A stretch of DNA of 64,000 nt, taken from the NCBI GenBank assembly GCA_010279815.1, contig QEOQ01000258.1:202120-266119 (forward strand), in the 5' to 3' direction. Shown here piece by piece: positions 38,244 through 50,069 of this stretch. Origin of the DNA: Brachionus plicatilis (taxonomy: Eukaryota; Rotifera; Eurotatoria; Ploima; Brachionidae). The notes below the pieces were generated by a model, which did no database searches, was not told the origin of the DNA, and saw only the letters and a list, made by a program, of their open reading frames with translations. The translations under genes and the position numbers were made by a program. Positions within the stretch are counted from its first letter, which is position 1. Every line of letters starts with the position of its first letter.

Positions 38244-41200
38244 ATGAAAATTATAACCGAAAAAAATGGTACTGGTAAAAATGCAATAAACAGATCAGAA
38301 TACAAGACTCCGATTCAGCAATCGAGTGCTTCGCTGGCCAATTCAATTGATCATATCGAAACTTTGTCGAGTCCGTCTCAAATTGAACAAATGAACCCTC
38401 ATGCAGCGTTTGTTTCTAACTCTCGTTTGTCCAGTCATACGTCATACAATTCCTTATCAGCCAGTTCAATAAACAAAATTCGGATAAAAGCGGTCAAAAA
38501 AGATCCTAAATTTCCGGGCCTCTTGCTTGAGGATGAACGTCAAAGAAGGATTTTACTTAAAAAAAAGAAAAAACATGACCTGCAGAAGCTTCACGCAGCT
38601 GCTCACCATCAAAACCATCTTAATAAGCAGCATTTTAATAACACAAAACGAAATTTTGATGACGAATACAAGGTTGCTCAGTGTCGTCTTACTTTTATAT
38701 TTGATCCAAATGGAAGATTGAGCTATTGGATGGGTAAGAATTACTTTGAATAATAAAATTTAAGTTAAATTTTTAAAAAAATTGATTTTTTGATTTTTGA
38801 AAAAAAAATTTTAAAGGTTTTATGAAGTTCAGTACAAAAGAACAGAACAAAGTGTAAAAAAATTAAACAACTTTTTTTCTAAAAACTTAAAAATTAATTC
38901 TGTGAATGCAAAATGGTGCAACATACAAAGTTGCATAAACTGTAAAAGTCTGCTGATGATGTGCAAAATCTCTGCAAAATGCACTACGCTCAATTATATT
39001 GTAATTAACTCTGCAAATTTAGCAGACCTTGATATTTGATGCAACTTTGAATGTTGCACTATGTTGCATTTACAGAATTAAGTTCAAACCTTAAGAAAAA
39101 AAGTTGTCTAATTTTTTTCATTTTTTTCTGTTTTTTTTATTATCATTTTGTAATCTAGTTCACAAAACCATTTTTCATCATTCTTCATCATCATTTAAAA
39201 TAATTAATTTTAGATATTTAAAAAAAAAACTCATATAAAAATGAGAAAACTTCAATATAGTTTTAATAATTATAAAAATTTAATTGAAAATCAACTTTTC
39301 ATCTAGTTTTGTTGAATAAATATGCTTTTTATATTTATAAGATTTGTTTAATATAAAAAAGCTTTATCAATGTAAAAATACTATTTTTGTTCGAAAAAAA
39401 AATTATAAAAAAAAAAATATCTTAAAATGATTTTTTAAACTCCAAAATACCTTACGCCTTTTTATTTCTATTTGGTATTTATATTTATCTAGAATTTGCT
39501 TAAGTTTCTTTAAATAAAATTAATTTCGGATTCACTTTCAAAATCAATAATTTTAGAATTTTGTTTGAAAAATCATCATATCAGAAAAGGCTTTTATATG
39601 AAAAAATTAAATGAATGTAGCTTTTTTTATAAAGTCAATTTATTTTAGTTATAAAAAAAGTAATTTTAGTTACAAAAATATTTCCTAGCCTTGAAAAAAG
39701 ACGATTGATAATTTTTAAAAAAAAATTTTGTTTCTAATAAATTCCCAAATGGGTTGTATATCAATTTAAAGAGGAAAAAAACTGAATCATTTTATATATC
39801 AATAATTCTTTTAAGGAGTTATGAGTAACCGAAGAAGAGATATCAAAAAAGTAACGTAATTTATTAGAGCTATTTTTCATTGAGGAACTATAATTGTGGA
39901 AAAAAAATTACCAAAATTTTATCAAAAAAAAGGTTAGAAATTTTTTGTGTGACTAAAATTACTTTTTTTATCACTAAATAAATTTACTTTATAAAAGTGC
40001 TTTATGAATTTAAAATAACTATTTTAATGTATTAAATTTTTTTTTCGAACAAAAAAAAATTCTTAAATGATATTTTTTTTACATTAAAAAAGTTTTTTAA
40101 ATATAACAAGTTGTTTTTATCTTAATAAATTTGTTTTAAACGCTAAAATTTATTCTACAAAGATATAAATAAATTTATACAGGTGACGTTAAATTAATTA
40201 AATCTTACATTTTCTAACATAGCAAAAATTTTTCAACAGAAAATACTTAAGGAGAGATTAAAGGTAGTTAATTAAATAGCATCAAAATGGAATTATCTAG
40301 ATTAAAAAATACTTTGTTGTATTGAAAACAAATGTTTTACTTCAAAATAACAAAAGTATTAATTTGACATGGTGTTCGACGGTAATTTTGCGTAAATTTT
40401 CGTAAAATTTCGTAAAATTACGAAAATTTATTTTGATCAATTTATTTCTCTGAATTTTGTAGATTTAATTATTTTTTAAGCCTTTTTTTATAAAAAAATA
40501 GGTAAATTTACGTAAATGCAACCTTTTAACAGAAGAAAAAATGGTTAAAAAACTAAAAACAAAAGTGAATTTTAACTCACCAAAATGAAGATTCTAAGCA
40601 GACATCTGCAATTACCTTAAGTAATTAAAAAAACAAATAAATTTTTTCTGAGTTATTAAAAATTCAACTTTTTGGCTCATTTGTTACTTTTTTCCAACTT
40701 TTTTTTACCATTTTTTTCTTGAAAAAAAATGTGAATTTAACTATTTTTTGTATAGAAAAAGTCATAAAAAATAATTAAATCTACAAAATTCAAAGTAAAG
40801 CGTTAAAAGTAAAGCCTTTTACAATTTACGAAAAAAAAAGGAAATTTTTGTAATTTTACGAAAACTTACTCAAAATAACCGCCGACCATTATTTCAAATT
40901 AATATTAATTTTTTCTTAATTTAATTCTTTATTTAATTTTAACTTATAAAAAAAATAAACTTTGGTTAAATTGCCCGAAAAAAAAAGTTAAAACTAACTG
41001 CATCATAAAGGTTGCTGTCCCTTTTTTAAAGCATTCGACATTAGCCTAAAAAGTGCATTTTGATCTCAGATTAAATAAATAAATACATTCAAATTTTTAA
41101 GAAGTTTAGCAAAATGATTCGAGTCGTTTTTGTTTAAATTAAATTCAAAATCAGTCAATTTTTTTCTTCAGAAAAACAATTTTAAAAATTTAAATATTTA

Positions 41201-44200
41201 ATTTAAAAGGGTTTATCGTTTCTCTGGCTTTTCTATACAATTTTTGGGTAATTATTTACCGCTATTCTTTCAACGAAATAAACCAGAAAAACAAGCACTA
41301 CTGGTTCACATTGGATTATTTCGCCGATTTTCTATACATATGCGACATATTGTTTAATTTTCGTACCGGTTTTCTAGAAGAAGGTGTTTTGCAAACAGAT
41401 CCAATTCGAATCAGGCATCATTATATGAACACTACTCGTTTCTATGTAGACTGTCTATGTCTCTTACCTCTGGATATTCTGTACCTTAGCATTGGCTTCA
41501 ACTCAATTTTACGGTGTTTTCGACTTGTAAAAATCTACCGGTTCTGGGGTTTCTTGGAACGAACTGAGCGACATACCAATTATCCGAATTTGTTTCGTAC
41601 TATTGCTATGCTGCATTACCTTCTTGCCATATTTCATTGGAATGCCTGTGCCACTTACTTTTTGTCTCTTTTTCTATCCGATGATCTAATGTCCAAACAG
41701 CATCATTTACCTCTATATTTGCAGTCAGGCGAAAGCGTCTATCCGACTAACACGAAACCGATTTTTCTAAAATCGAGCAGAGTCAAATTCAAGTACAGAC
41801 ATGAGGATAATTTTGATGAGTCTGATCTAATGAATGAATACTTGAAAGCATTCTATCTCAGCATCAAACTATTGACCATGGTCAATGAAATACCAAATCC
41901 GCACACCAGTCTCGATTACATTTTTTCCATTTTTCAGCTTTCCTTTGCTCTTTTACTTTTTGCTACAATCATGGGACATGTAGGCTACATAGTGATAAAT
42001 CTTGGAAATGCAAGAAAAGAATTTCAATGTAAACTTAAATTTTTTTTTTATTAAATTTTATTTTTTAGTTTAATTAAATTAATAAAATTCTAGCTAAACT
42101 TGATGCTGTAAAAACATACATGTCGCTGAGGCGCGTACCTGACCGCTTGCAAGACAGGGTCATCAGATGGTTCGACTTTTTGTGGACTAACCACAAGTCG
42201 ATTGATGACAATCATGTATTGGGTCTATTGCCGTACAAACTAAGGGCCGAAATAGCCATTCACGTTCATCTGGACACTTTAAAACGAGTTGAAATATTCC
42301 AAAATACCGAGGCTGGATTTTTGAACGAACTTGTTCTTCGACTAAAACCGGTTCTTTATTCACCCGGAGACTTTATTTGTCGCAAAGGCGAAGTTGGCAA
42401 AGAAATGGTAATTTAAATTAAAAAATTTTGACTTGACGAAAAAAATATGATGAGAGCAATTTGGTTAATAAACTTAATCATAAGAAGCGAGGTTACTGGA
42501 AAGAATCAAGAGCTTCGCCAAAGTATTGGATAGAGGGGTCCAATGGTACTAGAGTAAAAAAAAAATGGCGATGGATAAAAAACTCAAAAGAACAATAAAA
42601 AGAATTTCTTCAAGATATTAATGTTAAAGGGGCCGGTGGCTCAGGGGTATTAAAGATATTAAAATAAATCTACTTATAATAGTTAAAGGTCCAAAAATTT
42701 AATATGATTTTTTCTAAAGCCTAATTTTTTTCCGTTAAGCTAATTTAATAATTTATTTGCTTAGATTTTGCGATTTTTTTATCTGAGGCTCTTCGATTTT
42801 CATCTAAAAATTAAAGTTTTATGATTATTTGATTGAGCATCATCGAAGTCAAAAAATTCTAATTAATTTAGATATTTAATAATAAGAATAAAAAATTTTT
42901 ATATATTTTTTTTTTAAATTGTATTTATATTTTTGAACAAAAAGATGCGATTAATTTCATTCAAATGTTTTTTAAGTCACAAATAAATCATGTCAACCAC
43001 ATTATTTTTTTTTAGTTTTTTAGTTTTTTTTTAATTGGATTTATTTCTTAATTTTAAATACTTTTCCTGATTTTAATTTCAATAAACGATTAATAAGATA
43101 ATGATGTAAATTTAAATAAAAAAATGATAAGATTAGAACCAAAAAAATATTTGTTTAATATTTTGAATTAAAAGTTTGAAACCGAAATGAAATGGATTGA
43201 ATTTTTTTAAAGGCTTCTTAAGCTCAAAATATATTAAATAATTAGTTTATTTTAAAATTTTTTTAAATATTTTGATTCTGATAAAAAGAACAGTATTTAG
43301 AATTAAAATATCAAATTAAAAAAACTTTACCGAAATTTTATTTTTAAGATGCAAATTTTACATTTTTTTAATAAGAATTATGTAAGGAAATTAATGTTGA
43401 TAGCATTTTAGGCATGAGGAGGTTTTTTTTTTTCATTTCCGACCTGGAGTTAATTTCAATATTAAAATTTAATGCATTAGTGAATAGCCCCATTGCCGAT
43501 TTTTATGAAATTACCATTAGCTACACTGGACTCAGGTTAAGTAAAATCACTAAAAAGCCGTAATAAAACCAAGGAATAATCGTAATGTTTTAAATTTTTG
43601 TAAAAATGTTAAGTTTTGTCCATTTTTTCAATATAAAATTTTAGAAAAAAATGTAGAATTTAGAAAAATAATTTGTTAATTTATGCTCATTTGCTCTAAA
43701 TCACTGTAGCAAATCATTAATATATTTAATATTGCTTCAGATAAAAATCACATCTTTTTATAAGCTTTTATCAGATAAAATTTGACCTATATTTGTCGGA
43801 AAAGATGATATCAACTTTATTTGATATATTTATAAACGATACATTAATCCATTTAGTTTGTTTATATTTATTGAGTATTTTTTTATTTTAATTGGCAATT
43901 TAAACTTTAAAGATACGGTGAAATTTAATTGAAATTTAACAAAAATATATATTTTTTAATAAACTTTTAAAATAAAAAAATTTTCAACATGGTTTTTCAG
44001 TAAATATTGTGCTGTTCTCCATGTGCCAAACAGAATAAAGCTTATTGGTATTTAATCAATACGGTTTAATCTTTTTTGGTATGAATGATTTAAAAAAGAA
44101 TTCGAAGATTTACGATTATTATTTAATCTTTAATAAGCAAAATGGCATGCTGTGCGATATGCATTTTTTTTTGTTTGTTATTTTAATTTCTTAAATAAGT

Positions 44201-46370
44201 AAATATTTTTGTTCGATTTTTAAAAATTTCACATCGTCAATTTTAGAATCAAAAAAAGAACAAAAATCGAAGAAAGAATAATTGCTTTTTCTTCTAAAGG
44301 CCTAAATCTGACTCGGTGTATTTTAGTCCAAAAAAATATTCAAAAAAGACTAATTATTTCCTAAAATATTTTTACACAGTGACCATAGATATTTTTATAG
44401 AAGGATTAAATCGTATGAAAAATGCATTGCAGATTTTTTGCCATCTATCGATTAAGGTGAAAATTAGAATAAAAATCTGACACAATTATAAAGAGTCAAG
44501 CTTAAGAAAATATATTTTGTATTTTTCTTTTACTTTCTGTTTTTTACTCTTTAATTTTATTAAACGTTTTTTAATTTGATTAAATGAATACTTTTTTACT
44601 ACAAAAACAACTTTAAACTTCATAATTACTTCAATTAAAAAATATATTATGGTGTTGATTTTATGCTTGGAATTGAATGAATTCGATAAAAATTTTCTGT
44701 CTTTCACGTAAAATCAGATTAAAAGTTTTTCAATAAATTTTTTAATAAAGAAAAAAAATAATAAAAATCCATTATTTTAAATTGCAAAAAATAGTTCCAA
44801 AATTTGTTTGGGCTTATACCTAAATTCCAATGAAAAAATCAACATAATGTTAATTAAAATTTATCTCGATTTGGTTTGATTTAAAATTAAAAAAAAAATA
44901 GAATTATCTGAATATCAACTATAATTAAGTATGAAAAAATTTTTTAAATTTTTTAAATACGAATTTTAAATTTCATCATTAAATGTCATGACGACCATAT
45001 ACATATTTTTGCTATGTTTTATTTAATTTTATCACTAAATTTAAGAAAAAAATTTAAATTGTTAATATTTTTACTAAGCTCAGTAAGTCTTTAGACTATA
45101 TAAATGGTGAAGTTAATTAACGTAAATGGAAGTTAAGTGCTTGAACTTGTAAGATTTGTATTTTATTGTCTTTTTTTTGACGATAAAAATTGAGTAATAT
45201 TTCTAAGTGTTATTTAGGAACTACTCTATTGAATCTAGATGTCCAAAAAAATATTCTCAAAACTTATTTTATTAAAACAAAAAGGTTTGATATACCCTGA
45301 TATAGAAATGTTATTTTATCAATTAAAATACTGAAACAAGATTTTTTGAAAACACTTATGATGTGGTTCTGATAATATAATCTCATGTGGTCTTTTTATT
45401 AATAAGTTATATTTTTTTCGTTCAAAACCTCTATAATCAGAATAAATTAAATTAATTTTTTTTCAGTATATAGTAAATGGCGGCAAGCTTCAAGTTATAT
45501 CTGATAATGGTAAAATAGTTTTAGCCACTCTAAAAGCTGGTTCTTACTTTGGTGAAATTAGTATTTTAAATATGGGTAAATTTTAAAAAATAATCCTAAT
45601 ATTGACAAACTAAAAGTGTTAAATTCTAGGGGCTTCTGGTAATAGACGAACTGCTAGTGTAAAAAGTGTTGGTTATTCGGATTTATTTTGCCTTTCGAAA
45701 GAGGATTTATGGGAAGTTTTGAAAGAATATCCGGCTGTAAGAGTTAAACTAGAAGCGATTGCAGTTAAGAGACTTGAAAACCACAAAAAACCTCTGTCTG
45801 AAATTGGTAAATTTATTTTGAAAAAATTTTGTAATCAAATATAATTTTAAAATAATTTAAAAAGTTAATATGTCCCGATGTAAAAGTGCGCCAAGTCTTA
45901 TAGATACCGATAATCAGGGTGCAAATAATTCAAAAATAAAAAGACATGGTACATTGCCGACCACATTACTTAAACGAACAGATATCACCTTTTTCAATTC
46001 ACCCGAATCTGAAAGTAGAAACAAACAAAAAACACAAAATTCAGTAAAAACTGTACAAGCTGCAGGAAACAATCAATATAATCAAATAATTTCGAATAAT
46101 CAAAGTCCAGATGAGTCAATGTATTTAAATGGGCCATTAACTTTTCAAATAAATGATTCAAATTTGGTAAAAAATTTGTTAGTTGAACTAGAAAAATTAA
46201 ATAAAAAAGTTAAAATTCTCGAATCTGAAAATTATTCTCTTTTTTACAAATTGAATAATAAAAATATTAGATTAGTAAACAATCGAGATTATTTGAAAAT
46301 GGAAAACGAAACTAATTTATCACCGCAAATCGCCAAGCCCGAGACTGATTCAGAAGAATATAAAGTTTAA
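38244..46370 (+). CDS. CNG: Cyclic-nucleotide-gated cation channel subunit, 6 exons
   Basis: Exons are 38244-38733, 41210-42028, 42094-42407, 45467-45575, 45630-45806 and 45865-46370; the sum is 2415 nt, giving 804 aa. Exon 1 gives a cytosolic N-terminus rich in Ser and His, then [11 protein letters not shown] before S1. Exon 2 carries S1-S6: YNFWVIIYR (S1), [20 protein letters not shown] (S2), the S4 run [13 protein letters not shown], then [14 protein letters not shown] and S6 FATIMGHVG. The C-linker ([33 protein letters not shown]) and the nucleotide-binding domain follow, with SYFGEISIL and GNRRTASV, where Arg-Thr are the residues that favour cGMP. After that comes a heptad-rich coiled coil ([18 protein letters not shown]). 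The pore filter reads M-V-N-E-I-P at about 387-392 where alpha subunits have T-I-G-E-T-P. An in-frame ATG at 38151 would add 31 residues, but that stretch looks like leader sequence. AATAAA at 46597 is a likely polyadenylation signal. Alpha- or beta-type cannot be settled. Confidence 0.92.
38833..39142. mobile_element. MITE with inverted arms of about 100-130 bp
   Basis: The left arm (AATTAAACAACTTTTTTTCT, GGTGCAACATACAAAGTTGC) returns in reverse on the right (GCAACTTTGAATGTTGCACT, AAAAAGTTGTCTAATT). It lies in CNG intron 1. No target duplication was identified. Confidence 0.75.
40358..40906. mobile_element. MITE with inverted arms of about 200 bp
   Basis: The left arm (AATTTGACATGGTGTTCGAC, then GAATTTTGTAGATTTAATTA) returns in reverse on the right (TAATTAAATCTACAAAATTC, GCCGACCATTATTTCAAATT). 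It also lies in CNG intron 1. The repeated CGTAAATTTTCG-like motifs near both ends are part of the arms. Boundaries are approximate. Confidence 0.7.
42408..45466 (+). other. CNG intron 3 (3.06 kb)
   Basis: Apart from the SINE-like head, nothing is recognised in this long AT-rich intron. Confidence 0.6.
42637..42700 (+). repeat. tRNA-derived SINE-like head
   Basis: TGGCTCAGGGG at 42637-42647 matches the Pol III A box (TRGYNNARNGG) exactly, and a weak B box (GGTCCAA) follows 51 nt later. The sequence does not fold as a full tRNA. It lies in CNG intron 3. Confidence 0.4.
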
Positions 46371-46596
46371 GACAATTTAAAGTAAAATAGAGTTAATATT
46401 TGACTAAATGACGGCGATGATATTTTGAAATACAAATTTGTATAAATTTTTGCTATAACAAGTTGGTGAACCGATCAAATTATGTTTTTATAAAAACCAA
46501 GCGTTTATTCACACGGCTAAAATGGATTAATTAGTTTATGAGTTATTTTATTTTGTGATTAACTTTATTTTTTTAATATTCATTTATTTTTTGTTC

Positions 46597-46602
46597 AATA
46601 AA
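46597..46602 (+). terminator. CNG polyadenylation signal
   Basis: AATAAA occurs 227 nt after the CNG stop codon and 13 nt before the end of the MTFMT coding sequence on the other strand. Use is inferred. Confidence 0.5.
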
Positions 46603-46614
46603 AGAATTGTTCAT

Positions 46615-49375
46615 TTAATTTTTGATTTTCTTTTTGAATATATTGACTTGGATTGAATTAGGAACGCTGTCGAATTTTATTAAACCTCGGTTATTCATAT
46701 AGCCATTATAGAAATCCTTGGGGCTTAGTTTTTTGTTTAACAATATGCCTCCAAATCCAACAAAGCCATCCTTGTAGCAAAATAATTAACTAGTAGACAA
46801 ATATCCAATTTAAAAAAAATAATTACTTTGCATTTTATAATAATCAAGTTTTCTTTTTTTAAAAAATTCACTGTGCCCGGCTCACATGGCTCAGAGTGCT
46901 GGACCAAATCTTGATTGACAGCAACCATATTGTACAGCTTGAGTACATTGCCTTTAAACTTACTTTTCAAATGTTTCTAAAATAAATTATTTTTTTAAAT
47001 TAATGTCACATTAGACCTAAATTCATTAATTTGTTACTAATATACAATCTCGTGTAACGCTCTGTACTGGCAGTCGATTTCGGATACTGTACTCTGAGCC
47101 CAATCAATAAAGTACATGTCACTGGTTATTTTGTGCGCTTTATGGCAAACTTTTTATTTTCCAATTAATACAATGCGATTAAATCTTACCATAGCAAACA
47201 TTTTCGTTTGATTGATCTTTTAAATTGTTTATTTTTGCATTGAAATTTTTAAATAAATCAATTATCTTTTATTAAGGTTAGTCTTGTAAATAGTTCGAAC
47301 TTAAACTAGAAAAAACAAACCATTTCATTGCCCATGTTGGCCAAGTAATCAAGAAGCATGAAGCTAGTGAAATTTGGGGGCATCCGAGTCGACTTTTGTT
47401 CAATTATTGGACCAATATCGAAGCTAAGATAAAAATTAATTATCACTCTGTCGTCTCGAATCATTTTTTCTTACTGTTTGGGCATTATTTTCATCAAGCT
47501 TACCCCAACTTCTTTATCGTCGAAGAGCACACTGTAAATTAAAGGTGCTGCTCCGCGCCACCTAGGCAGCACACTTGGGTGAACATTTACAATTCCACTA
47601 TTTTTTAAAAAAAGTATTTCAAACAACTCAATTAGCCCGAAAGAACAAAAATATATAAAAAAAAAAATTTTAAAAAAGTTAAAATTTAAAGCAGGAATTT
47701 CTATAAATAAATCGCCAAATAAAAATTAAACGGGGTCCGGAGCTGAGCACTAGTTTAGAGACTCGGATATGTTGTAGGTTAGAAAACTATTAGTAAAATT
47801 AAAATTAATAATTAAACTTTTAAATTATTAGAATCTTTAATTTAATTATCTCTATGAAGTTAGTAATTATTTTAATATAATAATTTGCTTCGAAGGTCTC
47901 CTGTTGTAATTTATCCTATTATTATTTTTGTTATTAATTTAATTATTGATACGATGGATTAGTATTCATCCTGCAAAAAACGCCGTTTAAATGCCATTCT
48001 TCTAAAAAGTATTCAAAAAAACATTAGACAATTTTTTTTTTTAAATTTTAATAAAAAATTTAAAATAATCTTTATTCACTTAAAAGCGAGTTTTTTTATC
48101 TGTTTTTGTTCTTTGGAAAGATTATGCAATTTTTGTAGATAATTTTAGATACCGGATAAAACCCGAGTGGTTGTTCATTTTTTTTATTTTAGTAATTCTG
48201 ATAAAGCTTATAATTTTTTTAAAAATATGTATGAAATAATAATGCAAAAAATAATTTCCTATTCAAAAACAAAATATTTCAAAATTAATCCTCTAAATTA
48301 GTTGTGTTAAGGATTTTTGTTTTTAAACTTTGAAGCCGGATCCAAGTAGTAGATCATGTTCAATTTTTATGGTCGAAATTTATTTCACCAAAAATTTGGC
48401 TTATTTTATAGGTAAATAATTATGTAATAGAAAAAAACAAAAACTGTTGAATTTGCAAATTTTTGTATTATTTGACAAATAGTTCTAATTTTATTTTGTA
48501 AATTTTAAGTCGTTGCATAACTCTGTAAAACGCTGATTAAAATAAAATTCTTTTAAAGTAGGTAATTTAAAAGCGATATATATTTATTATATATTTTTTT
48601 AATTTATCCTGAAAGGCGTTGTTAAATTAAAGGAAATAATTTTCCATTTCAAGTGCTTAATCTAATGTATTTATTTTTGTAATAAAGTTTATCTAAGCCA
48701 TAGATTAAAAGCCATTGTAATTAGAAAAATATAAAGAACATATTTTTTTCTAAATGTTTAATTACTTCCATTCTAGGCATGAATTTAGAAATGCTATTTA
48801 TTTTGAATTTTTTCGCTCAATTAAGCTAGAAACTCACTGCCATTTACATATATGAATGATATTTGAGAGCACCTTTCAACACTTAATGCCAGCAGTCGAC
48901 TAAATCGATCGCTGGAGCGTATAAATCTATTTTTAATGTGAAAAAAATTAGATAATTACTAGGGAAATGATAGAATAAGGCTTGAGGGTATGAGGTGGCC
49001 GAAAGAGGCCACTATTCCAACATGAAATCCGCTGAACAACTTTTCAATGCACCTGTCTTCTTGAATCTCATTCCAATTGAAAAATGTAATGCCATTCTGG
49101 CGGCAAAAGTCGATTATCTGGTTGCCACGAAAGTTAACTAGGTCCCGACTTCTGTCCGCGCTCGGAGCCTTCTTTGACGGACTCGCCGATGTCACTACAC
49201 TTATCTCACTCAAGATCCTATCCTTGCAAAGTTGGTTCAGACCGGTCAATATCTTTATTGAGAAAAGGTCGGTGCCAAAAAATACTACATTCAATTTTCT
49301 GTCACAGCTGAGCATTCGGCGATTCATTAGCCGAAAATTTGTGGGTCCAAACAACTTGAATATCTTATCGATCAT
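46615..49375 (-). CDS. MTFMT: Mitochondrial methionyl-tRNA formyltransferase
   Basis: Adds a formyl group from 10-formyl-THF to mitochondrial initiator Met-tRNA. On the minus strand the exons are 49375-48960, 47597-47475, 47423 to 47321 (or 47317), 47149-47046, 46976-46827 and 46770-46615. The first gives a basic leader then VVFFGTDLFSIKIL and VASFGHLIP. The second gives GIVNVHPSVLPRWRGAAP, which holds the catalytic Asn-His region. The third gives HFDIGPIIEQ; the fourth AHKITSDMYFIDWAQ and YRALHEI; the last two hold the C-terminal tRNA-binding domain (PGTVNF, KCKDGFVGFGGILLNKK, DFYNGY). The join between exons 3 and 4 is unresolved. Using a weak donor after 47317 and a 27-nt micro-exon at 47216-47190 (with a strong GTAAGA donor) keeps the frame, totalling 1083 nt and 360 aa, against about 389 for the human enzyme. 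The gene is tail-to-tail with the CNG channel and head-to-head with PAK. Confidence 0.88.
47598..48959 (-). other. MTFMT intron 1 (1.36 kb)
   Basis: It is AT-rich and I see no repeat or coding sequence. Confidence 0.6.
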
Positions 49376-50069
49376 CTATAGATAAGAGAATTTTTTTTAA
49401 AACCCGGTCATATATCCTTGAGTTGAGTTTGATATTGACCGTGTCAAGATAAGAGATCTATTCGGCTCTGAGGCCTTAAACGTCAGTTCAAACTTTAGTG
49501 ATTGATTTTTTTTTTTTAATTCTAATTAAAAAACTACAGGTTTGGAAAATTATTTTTTTATTTTAATAAAAAAGAAAAATTCAAAATTATTTATTAAAAA
49601 TCTGATACGAATGTCTATTTAAATTTGAATTTGGAATGCGAGTATGGATGTGTTGATCAAATTTTGTAAGTACGAAACAAAAACAAAAATAAAAGTTAAT
49701 AATGAGCAATTTTTGAAGAGATATGGTTATTAGAAAAGTTTGTTGTTTTGTTGAGTTAGAAAAAATAAAAAATAAAAAAAAAAAAAAAAACAACAACACC
49801 TTTAATAAAGCATAAAAAATTATAATTTGCATTCAAAATTTAAAATTTTGAAGATTATTAATTTGAACAAGCGAAAACTGGAAACGCATCCAAAGTTGTT
49901 CTAAATTAATCATTTTGAATTAAGAGATTTCCAAACGGCTTAACCGAGTTAGCTCTCGGCAATTTTAATTAGTCGTGAACTTTACGCAAATCTTGTTTAG
50001 ATTTAAAATTTTGTTTTTTCTTATGATAAAAACTAAATTTAAGTTTGTATCCATTTGGTGCTAGCTAGA
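49376..50069. promoter_or_regulatory. Divergent intergenic region between MTFMT and PAK
   Basis: The start codons of MTFMT (minus) and PAK (plus) are 694 bp apart, head to head, so both promoters or at least leaders must lie here. It holds an A-rich run at 49766-49790. I see no convincing TATA box. Confidence 0.45.

Noticed and set aside
49077..49385. 102-codon plus-strand frame
   Set aside because: It is the antisense shadow of MTFMT exon 1.
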